A stretch of DNA of 46,574 bases from a bacterium (GTDB lineage Bacteria > Patescibacteriota > Microgenomatia > Daviesbacterales > UBA10151). The notes beneath the pieces were generated by a model, which saw nothing but the letters and a program-made list of their open reading frames with translations, searched no databases and was not told where the DNA came from. Of the stretch, positions 41,180 through 46,574 are shown piece after piece (within the stretch, counting starts at the first letter, position 1; every line of letters begins with the position of its first letter). Both the position numbers and the translations under genes were made by a program. Location of the stretch: positions 1-46,574 of the forward strand of contig JAJYIE010000007.1 of the NCBI GenBank assembly GCA_021790255.1. The letters are read 5' to 3'.

Positions 41180-41626
41180 ATGTTTAAGTATTATTTTAAT
41201 AAAAGGCCAGTAGTCGAAAACTCACAAGTAAATAATGTGAGTGTATTTGTTAGGCATAATTATTTACTTATAAAAGAAAAACTAAAAGAAAAGGGAGAAG
41301 ACCTTGATCTTAATAAAGAGGAAGATGTGAAACTCTTTGTTAAGATAGTAGAGCAAGGCGTAACAGTAAACCTCAAACAGGAGAAAAATGGAGAAGTATC
41401 TACCACAGAGTACATGAATCCAATGAAACTTACTTACACTAAGTCAAATCTCAACAAGGGCTTTATCTTTTGGTTTGTATGCAACCTTTGCGGCAGGAAG
41501 GTCAGGTATTTATACTTTCCACCAAACTCTGAAGTAATGGCCTGCAGAAGATGCCACCGTTTAGCTTACAAAAAACAAAATGAGAATGATTCCAAGATAT
41601 TGAGAAAATTAATGAGGGGACTGTAA
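41180..41626 (+). CDS. C-terminal zinc-ribbon protein
   Basis: 148 residues. A charged N-terminal part with an LKEKGEDLDLNKEEDV stretch is followed by a zinc ribbon with Cys101-x2-Cys104 (FVCNLCGRKVRYLYFPP) and Cys122-x2-Cys125 (ACRRCHRLAYKKQ). The CGRxVRxLYxPP and CRRCHxLxYxxQ pattern recurs in small proteins of phages and plasmids, probably nucleic-acid binders. The gene converges on the cysteine-rich membrane protein with 5 bases between. Confidence 0.7.
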   Translation: MFKYYFNKRPVVENSQVNNVSVFVRHNYLLIKEKLKEKGEDLDLNKEEDVKLFVKIVEQGVTVNLKQEKNGEVSTTEYMNPMKLTYTKSNLNKGFIFWFVCNLCGRKVRYLYFPPNSEVMACRRCHRLAYKKQNENDSKILRKLMRGL

Positions 41627-41631
41627 TATTG

Positions 41632-42348
41632 TTATTCCGTTTTCTTTGTATTATTTGTTATTTTACTAATCAACCAGCCGGCCAAAGGGATTCCCATTAT
41701 GAGCAAAATGGCTATCCATCCTGAATTTGGTTGTTCCGTCTGAGTAAAAGTAGGTGTTGGTGTAGTGGTTGGTAAAGGGGCAGTCCAAGGGGGTACATCT
41801 ACTTCCCAGTAAATTACATTTGACCAAACATGGTTAATGCCAACCTTCATGTCCATATACCATGTCCCAGGTTCAACATTATAAAAAGTAAAGGAATTAG
41901 TCATCGTGTCGGTTAAAGGTCCAGGATCACCCCCAGGATTTTTGTGTAAGGATAAGCTAAAACCAGTATTCGTTACATTGGTCCAAGATGTATGCACAGT
42001 GTATGTTTCTCCATCTGGATTAGGATCAAATGAAAAACTGGCGTTTATTTTTGGAGCCTGTGGGGTTTGGGGAACATACACTGGAGGGTAATAACCTCCT
42101 CCGTAACATTCAGGATAGTATGGGGCACAAGTAGATGAAAGCGGGGTTCCATCACAACAACCACATCCACAAACGCCCCCATGCCAAGAGCAACAACCTG
42201 ATCTTGCAAATACAGGACTATAAAGAAGGAAGGTTGTTAGAAGAAGTATCTCGAATGCAACCCCACTGAGTACTCCGTAATGTAAAAGATTTTTGCTTAT
42301 ATTTTTTCTATGAATATCATTTTTGTTCACAACTAATTTTAGTTGCAC
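41632..42348 (-). CDS. Surface protein with Cys-rich GCCSWHGGVCGC module
   Basis: 238 residues. An N-terminal helix (residues 27-47) leads to an exported stretch with eight Cys: GCCSWHGGVCGCGCCDGTPL, TCAPYYPEC. A Gly/Tyr/Pro hinge and a beta-sandwich part (FDPNPDGETYTVHTSWTNVT, fibronectin-like) follow, then a Thr/Pro stalk and a C-terminal helix (WIAILLIMGIPLAGWLIS) with basic tail. The Cys/His/Trp module resembles a short extracellular motif seen in scattered hypothetical proteins. It overlaps the preceding Cys-rich gene by 10 bases, so both are co-transcribed. Confidence 0.65.
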   Translation of the reverse strand: MQLKLVVNKNDIHRKNISKNLLHYGVLSGVAFEILLLTTFLLYSPVFARSGCCSWHGGVCGCGCCDGTPLSSTCAPYYPECYGGGYYPPVYVPQTPQAPKINASFSFDPNPDGETYTVHTSWTNVTNTGFSLSLHKNPGGDPGPLTDTMTNSFTFYNVEPGTWYMDMKVGINHVWSNVIYWEVDVPPWTAPLPTTTPTPTFTQTEQPNSGWIAILLIMGIPLAGWLISKITNNTKKTE

Positions 42349-43199
42349 AAGTTCTCAATCTGAGAGTCTAGATCATTTTGCTCTGCGGAAACCACACTAC
42401 ATGCTTGCGTTTGATCGGATGCGGGACATTTAGCAATACAGTTACCATAGTCATTTGTGGCTTGGTTATTGCAGACTTCGTACTCACTCACACTCACGGA
42501 TGGATTGGCAGGATTGGGACAGGAACTCAGCTCGTTAGATTCACTATTTTTACAAGTAGTGTAGCAGCTATTAGTATTCTGAAAATTAGAGATACAATTA
42601 TTATAATCTGATTGCCACTGGCTCTTTTTACTCTCTATGGTTGAGTTAATACTTTGAACTGCTCCTACATTTTGGGGAGGGCAATAGAGAACATAACCAA
42701 AGGATGATAGAAAAACTGGAACTTTACTGGGTGTATTGCCAGAGGAAGGGTTTGAAACTCCTGAAGTAGATGGATTAGACTGGCTGTTTTTATAATAACA
42801 GTCCCAATCTCCCTGAGTCATGTCATATTTCTTTCCATCAATAGTAGAAACTTTTGTCAAAATCTCATTTTCATAAACCTTAATAGTCTTATTGGTACAA
42901 TATTCACGGTAATCAACTATTGGTCCTGTTCTCGAGCCATCATGAGTAATTGCTACTTGGGTATTTTGTACTTGCTGGTAAGCCCTAGGGGATGGTTGGG
43001 AATAGGGAGTGGGGGTTGGAGTTTTATCAAAAGCTTGCATTTCCGAGAGTACCTGCCGTGATTTCTCTACTGAAGGTTGGTTTTGAAATTGAGTTGTCCT
43101 AGTAAATTCAGTATTTTTTGTTACCACTCCACCAACCACTACAGATGTAAAAAGAGTAAATAAGACAGCGACAATATGTTTGGACAAAAAGGCAAGCAT
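42339..43199 (-). CDS. Cysteine-rich exported hypothetical protein
   Basis: 286 residues. An N-terminal helix (IVAVLFTLFTSVVVGGVV) is a signal or anchor. A Thr/Pro/Ser linker (residues 55-80) precedes an extracellular part with twelve Cys, many in the last 90 residues (NNCISN, NSCYTTCKN, LSSCPNP, YEVCNN, GNCIAKCP, QACSVV, ENLCN). The spacing suggests several disulphides. No known domain is recognised. It is the first gene of a two-gene unit with the surface protein at 41632-42348. A role in attachment or adhesion is inferred from exported, disulphide-rich, stalk-like architecture. Confidence 0.65.
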   Translation of the reverse strand: MLAFLSKHIVAVLFTLFTSVVVGGVVTKNTEFTRTTQFQNQPSVEKSRQVLSEMQAFDKTPTPTPYSQPSPRAYQQVQNTQVAITHDGSRTGPIVDYREYCTNKTIKVYENEILTKVSTIDGKKYDMTQGDWDCYYKNSQSNPSTSGVSNPSSGNTPSKVPVFLSSFGYVLYCPPQNVGAVQSINSTIESKKSQWQSDYNNCISNFQNTNSCYTTCKNSESNELSSCPNPANPSVSVSEYEVCNNQATNDYGNCIAKCPASDQTQACSVVSAEQNDLDSQIENLCN

Positions 43200-43330
43200 T
43201 GATTTAAATCTTAATCCCTATCCTCATATCTGTTTTGGCAAAATAATAGTCTATATCCTTATATTCCACAATATACTACTATGAATCTTGAAATGCTAGT
43301 TATTGTCTGTAGAGCTATTGTCTTCATTTA

Positions 43331-43347
43331 GCTACCCTTTTGGTAGT
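43331..43347 (+). promoter_or_regulatory. Hairpin abutting the XRE start codon
   Basis: CTACC at 43332-43336 pairs with GGTAG at 43342-43346 across a 5-base loop, extended by a G-T pair; the ATG at 43348 follows at once. It could hide the start from ribosomes or be a repressor half-site dyad. Confidence 0.35.
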
Positions 43348-43560
43348 ATGAAGGCTACACCTACTAGAAAACAACTCGGTAAGAAATTAAGAGAATTAAG
43401 AAAAAAGTCAAATTTATCCCAAGAGGAATTAGGATTCAGAGCAGGAATACACAGAACTTATATTGGAGCTATTGAACGTGGTGAACAAAATATTTCCGTT
43501 GATAATATTCATAAACTGGCCAAAGCATTAAAGGTTTCGGTAAGCGAACTTTTTAAATAA
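43348..43560 (+). CDS. XRE-family helix-turn-helix regulator
   Basis: 70 residues; the in-frame start at 43303 is longer by 15 residues of low similarity. The whole protein is one HTH_3 domain: KLRELRKKSNLSQEELGFRAG, then the recognition helix HRTYIGAIERGEQ, then VDNIHKLAKALKVSVSELF. Small XRE proteins of this size control restriction-modification or prophage/ICE operons. Its gene is divergent from the Cys-rich pair and upstream of the element's hypothetical and ATPase genes, so it may control both directions. Confidence 0.88.
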   Translation: MKATPTRKQLGKKLRELRKKSNLSQEELGFRAGIHRTYIGAIERGEQNISVDNIHKLAKALKVSVSELFK

Positions 43561-43626
43561 TGTGATTATTTAATACCCTCCCTTGATATTTCTTGGTACT
43601 GATCTACAATAAGCTTAAAACAATTT

Positions 43627-43653
43627 CTCTACAACCTGTGAAATAGGGTAGAG
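43627..43653. promoter_or_regulatory. Inverted repeat CTCTAC-N15-GTAGAG with -10
   Basis: Arms at 43627-43632 and 43648-43653. TAGAGT at 43649-43654 may serve as the -10 of the gene at 43665, so the right arm overlaps the promoter. Confidence 0.35.
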
Positions 43654-43664
43654 TTTGAATAAAT

Positions 43665-44399
43665 ATGAAAATAAAGATTGTGACCGAACACCCAAACTTG
43701 AAAAATATCCCAGGGACTTTTACAGAGGATGAACTTAAGTATATAAAAATCCTTGAAGAGGACGAAAATTTAGAAAGAGATTTGAGGTCTGCTAGGGAAA
43801 GATGTAATTTACCGCCTGAGGGGTGCAATATAGATAAGCCGATTTCTAAATACAACAGACAAGAAGTATTTAACAAAATTGATTGGAATCAGCTTATTTA
43901 TAACTCGTACCGCTTTAGCTTAATGTTCGGCTTGCCGACACCATTACCAGAGTATTGGCGGCAGTTCTTTTCAAATCTTATTTTATTCAATATCGCCCTG
44001 CCAATGGATAAATCGCAGTATCTTCCGGTTGAAATCAAAGCTAATGAGAAAGAAGTGACCATTATTATAAGAGAAAAGACTTCAAAACGAGCGCTAAAAA
44101 AATACATTGACGATTCTGATACATTAGATCATTTGCTAACTACTTTACCCGTAACTCCCACAATTGGTATATCTTTGAAGGGTCTAGGAATAAAGAAACG
44201 AATAATGGAATTAAAGGAGGTAGGGAAGACTGACCGGGAAATAGGAGAGATACTCTCTGAAGAGTATGAGGATTTACCTTTCAATCCAGATTACGAGATT
44301 ATAGCGGTTGAACGGACACGCTATAAAAACTGTTTAGATAGGCTCCTGAGTTCAAGAAGAACATTACTTGATGCTATTGGAAAAAGTATGCTCAGGTGA
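43665..44399 (+). CDS. Hypothetical protein of the mobile element
   Basis: 244 residues, soluble and charged. I recognise no domain. Residues 28-60 contain DENLERDLRSARERC and a Cys pair (ERCNLPPEGCNID). The C-terminal third is predicted helical with KKRIMELKEVGKTDREIGEILSEEY, which could be a helix-turn-helix of the resolvase/Hin type (GKTDREIGEIL). If so the protein might bind DNA at the element end. There is no close Shine-Dalgarno; TAGAGT lies 10 bases before the ATG. Confidence 0.55.
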   Translation: MKIKIVTEHPNLKNIPGTFTEDELKYIKILEEDENLERDLRSARERCNLPPEGCNIDKPISKYNRQEVFNKIDWNQLIYNSYRFSLMFGLPTPLPEYWRQFFSNLILFNIALPMDKSQYLPVEIKANEKEVTIIIREKTSKRALKKYIDDSDTLDHLLTTLPVTPTIGISLKGLGIKKRIMELKEVGKTDREIGEILSEEYEDLPFNPDYEIIAVERTRYKNCLDRLLSSRRTLLDAIGKSMLR

Positions 44400-44452
44400 A
44401 AATTCTTCCAAAAACACCTGTATTATGACTATGGGTATAACACTCCTTGATA

Positions 44453-44480
44453 TTAACAACTGTTAAGACCAGCAACTGTT
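44453..44480. promoter_or_regulatory. TTAACA-AC-TGTTAA palindrome with AACTGTT repeat
   Basis: A perfect 14-base dyad at 44453-44466 and a second AACTGTT at 44474-44480, 15 bases from the first copy at 44459-44465, upstream of the DUF5659/ATPase/recombinase operon. Candidate operator for the XRE regulator or a replication-protein site. Confidence 0.4.
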
Positions 44481-44519
44481 TTATACATATAGCCTTTGTT
44501 GTGGTTTGATACGGGTAAT

Positions 44520-44789
44520 ATGTATTCGAATAAAGATTTCCGTTACTTTCGTCTTGCCAACTTTTATACTGCTGCCTTTTTGTTTGCAAAAGGCCTTGAG
44601 CTTGTAAACATAGACCGAACCGACCCAAAACACTCCCAGTTCGTTTTTAAAGATTGCCCAGAAAGAGAGTTACTGGTGCGTAGGTTCAATTTTGCCCCGG
44701 AAGATTCTCCGGAAGTACTTATTGATGTCCGCAAATTCGTAATGGCAATCAAAATGCTCAAGGACAAGCTTTATCAAGGAGGAATATGA
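44520..44789 (+). CDS. DUF5659-type small protein
   Basis: 89 residues from ATG 44520; the longer in-frame start at 44496 has no signal. The pattern FRYFRLANFYTAAFLFAKGLELV, FVFKDCPERELLVRRF and VDVRKFVMAIKMLKDKL-like text (IDVRKFVMAIKMLKDKLY) fits DUF5659, a family found in phage- and ICE-like loci of CPR and Firmicutes. It overlaps the ATPase by 4 bases and is the first gene of that operon. Its role in the element is unknown. Confidence 0.7.
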   Translation: MYSNKDFRYFRLANFYTAAFLFAKGLELVNIDRTDPKHSQFVFKDCPERELLVRRFNFAPEDSPEVLIDVRKFVMAIKMLKDKLYQGGI

Positions 44790-46312
44790 CAGGCGAAGAG
44801 TACAAGGAGTTTGATGAACGGTTTAACCGTGAGCAGGAGGAGAAGTCACAAAAAAGGTTAGCTGAACTTGATGCTGGATTTCCTTTACAGGAAAGAATAT
44901 TACGGTTAGAGCAGGCAAGGACAGAAGAGAAATTAGCAAAAGAAAAAGCTGAGCTGGAAGCATTTGAAGCAGAAGAGCCTTTTGTTGATACCTCCCAATT
45001 CAAACCGCTGGCGACGGGGGAATTAACCGAAACCCTAGGTTTAACCATTAAAAGGGATGAATTAAATAAACTGGTAACCTTTCTGGCTCAACTTTCAGCC
45101 TATACAGAAAGCTGTCAGCTAAACGTATCCTTCAATGCCCCAAGTTCCAGTGGAAAATCTTTTATTCCTTTGGAGATTTCCTATTTGTTTCCTGAAAAAG
45201 ATGTAATTAAGCTGGGGGGAGCTTCCCCAACAGCCTTTTTCCACGACCAAGGTGTTTATGACAAAGAGACCAATACCATTAGAGTTGACCTGGCCAGGAA
45301 AATCATCATCTTTTTAGATCAGCCTAACGGTTTATTATTAGAGAAACTTAGATCTTTTTTATCCCATGATGAAAAAGAGATCCATATCAAAATCACCGAT
45401 AAAAATAAAGGTGGTGGCAATAGGACTAAAAATGTAATTTTAATTGGCTTTCCAGTTGTTATTTTCTGTACTGCTGGGTTAAACCTTGATGAACAAGAAG
45501 CAACTAGATTTTTACTGTTATCCCCTGAGGTAAATCAGGAAAAACTAAGGGAAGCAATTCAAGAGAAAATTAAAAAAGAAGCAGACAGTTTAAGTTATAA
45601 GAATTGGCTAGAATCAGATCCGGATAGGCGGTTATTAAAAGATAGGATACTCGCCATCAGGCAGGCAGGGGTTGCCTCAATTAAGATTTCTAACCCAGAG
45701 CTAGTTACAAAGTTATTTTTTGAAAAGATTAAAACCCCTAAACCGAGACACCAAAGGGATATTGGTAGGATTTTAAGCTTGATTAAGGTATTTGCATTAG
45801 TCAACTTGTGGTTTAGGGAGAAAAACGGTACTACCCTTCTAGCCAACGAAGAGGATATTGCCGAAGCGTTCAAAATTTGGGATATTCTTGCCGAAAGCCA
45901 GGAGTTAAACTTACCACCCTATGTTCTTAATCTTTACAAAGAGGTAATTTTACCGGCATTTTTAGAGAAGAATAACGGAGCCGTTGAAGGTCTTATCGGA
46001 CTGACAAAACAAAATATTGTCCAGAAACATTTTGAAGTATACGGAAGATTTATCCCGGACTGGATGTTGAGGCAGCAGATTATACCTTTGTTGGAAACTG
46101 CCGGATTAATTACCCAAGAGACTGACCCGGATGACAAAAGACGGACATTAATTTATCCCACTAACCAGCTCAATATATCTCAAAAGGTAAACTATATAGA
46201 GAAGGATGGTGGGATAGAGGCGGGAAAGTCAATTGACCAGCTAACCGAAGATGAACAATCAGAGCTTGGCAAATCTATTTTTGGGGAAGAAACTAAATGG
46301 GCTGAGGAATAG
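44786..46312 (+). CDS. Mobile-element P-loop ATPase (primase/helicase-like)
   Basis: 508 residues. Residues 5-65 are a highly charged coiled coil. The ATPase core has Walker A NAPSSSGKS at residues 117-125 and Walker B KIIIFLDQPN at 172-181, then KLRSFLSHDEKEIHIKITDK and a FPVVIFCTAGL segment as in the helicase domain of plasmid/ICE replication proteins with RSxAGKS-type P-loops. The C-terminal half looks winged-helix-like (QQIIPLLETAGLITQETDPDD). A perfect AAGGAGG lies 6 bases before the ATG. It probably drives replication or maintenance of the excised element. Confidence 0.72.
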   Translation: MTGEEYKEFDERFNREQEEKSQKRLAELDAGFPLQERILRLEQARTEEKLAKEKAELEAFEAEEPFVDTSQFKPLATGELTETLGLTIKRDELNKLVTFLAQLSAYTESCQLNVSFNAPSSSGKSFIPLEISYLFPEKDVIKLGGASPTAFFHDQGVYDKETNTIRVDLARKIIIFLDQPNGLLLEKLRSFLSHDEKEIHIKITDKNKGGGNRTKNVILIGFPVVIFCTAGLNLDEQEATRFLLLSPEVNQEKLREAIQEKIKKEADSLSYKNWLESDPDRRLLKDRILAIRQAGVASIKISNPELVTKLFFEKIKTPKPRHQRDIGRILSLIKVFALVNLWFREKNGTTLLANEEDIAEAFKIWDILAESQELNLPPYVLNLYKEVILPAFLEKNNGAVEGLIGLTKQNIVQKHFEVYGRFIPDWMLRQQIIPLLETAGLITQETDPDDKRRTLIYPTNQLNISQKVNYIEKDGGIEAGKSIDQLTEDEQSELGKSIFGEETKWAEE

Positions 46313-46314
46313 GT

Positions 46315-46503
46315 ATGAATATAGGACAGACGGCTTTAGAGGAGTTTAAACAGATATATTTAAATCATTATGGTATCTTGTTAACAGACCAACAAGATTT
46401 AGAACTGGGAATAAGGTTAGTAGAACTTTTTAAGGTGATAGCCAGACCGATACCGGAAGTTGACAGCAAAAAGGAAAAGATAAACAATGACAACAATGAG
46501 TGA
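46315..46503 (+). CDS. Small conserved protein before serine recombinase
   Basis: 62 residues. ALEEFKQIYLNHYGILLTDQQDLELGIRLVELFKVI resembles a short helical family often encoded immediately before serine recombinases in CPR elements (pattern FKxIYxxxxGIxLxDxxxxxxxxxLxxLF). It begins 2 bases after the ATPase stop and overlaps the recombinase start by 8 bases. Function unknown. Confidence 0.65.
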   Translation: MNIGQTALEEFKQIYLNHYGILLTDQQDLELGIRLVELFKVIARPIPEVDSKKEKINNDNNE

Positions 46504-46574
46504 AAAATACATCTTTTATAAAAGAAAATCTATAGATTCAGAAGATAAACAGATTTTAAGTTTGGATTCCCAAG
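46496..46574 (+). CDS. Serine site-specific recombinase, N-terminus (partial)
   Basis: Only the first 26 residues from ATG 46496 are in the window (an in-frame ATG at 46487 is possible). KYIFYKRKSIDSEDKQILSL resembles the catalytic N-terminus of large serine recombinases (YxRKSxxxEDxQxxSLxxQ), where the Ser in RKS is the nucleophile. It runs off the right edge, so length and C-terminal zinc domain cannot be seen. Large serine recombinases integrate and excise elements, so this is the likely integrase of the region. Confidence 0.75.
   Translation, partial: MSEKYIFYKRKSIDSEDKQILSLDSQ

Noticed and set aside
1-46574. CRISPR arrays
   Set aside because: No spaced identical repeats of 23-40 bases and no cas genes; the repeats found are short tandem or paired sites.

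Overview
The window looks like a chromosome segment of a Patescibacteria/CPR bacterium, most likely of the Microgenomates type. This is inferred from compact genes, many 1-4 base overlaps, a Gram-positive-like SecG/LexA/YvcK repertoire, and a DUF5659/ATPase/serine-recombinase mobile module of a kind common in CPR genomes. TGA and TAA act as stops in all intact genes. A striking trait is the upstream layout: many genes have a clear -10 hexamer, often an extended TGn -10, ending only 6-12 bases before the start codon and no Shine-Dalgarno, so they are probably leaderless. This rule moves several starts (uvrB 13515, transglutaminase 19487, uvrC 21391, ABC ATPase 37607).

Layout. 0.1-7 kb: a solo domain resembling the cyanophycin-synthetase N-terminus, a MacA/MacB-type export operon, a DUF192 protein, a degenerate PEP-synthase-like protein, RsmI and a DedA protein. 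7-8.4 kb: LexA and a methyltransferase. 8.6-13.5 kb: an alpha-glucan trio (glycosyltransferase, GH57, GH15 glucoamylase) with a frameshifted coiled-coil gene inside. 13.5-22.8 kb: UvrB, UvrA and UvrC interleaved with NUDIX, DUF192 and transglutaminase genes. UvrA carries a 7-base tandem repeat and UvrC lacks its C-terminal HhH domain. 22.8-25 kb: a holin-like membrane protein, SecG and a solute-binding protein. 25-29.8 kb: an intact PrkA kinase / DUF444 / SpoVR operon behind a promoter with a perfect dyad between -35 and -10. 29.8-32.6 kb: tRNA-Lys(CTT), an acidic protein, tRNA-Arg(TCG), YvcK, a PAP2 phosphatase and a DksA-type protein.

32.6-39.4 kb mixes ordinary genes (NRAMP transporter, PspC and toastrack envelope-stress pair, ABC-2 exporter) with decayed ones: a Rad52/22-like annealing protein with two in-frame stops, an L,D-transpeptidase with an internal deletion, and a tyrosine-recombinase fragment. 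From about 39.4 kb to the right edge the sequence is AT-richer and accessory: a lone receiver domain beside a decayed PD-(D/E)XK nuclease, two cysteine-rich surface proteins, an XRE regulator, then a tight DUF5659 / P-loop ATPase / small protein / serine recombinase operon that runs off the window. I read this as an integrative element placed next to an older integration scar. The least described parts are the mobile-element module, its cysteine-rich surface pair, and the repressor-like site controlling the PrkA operon.
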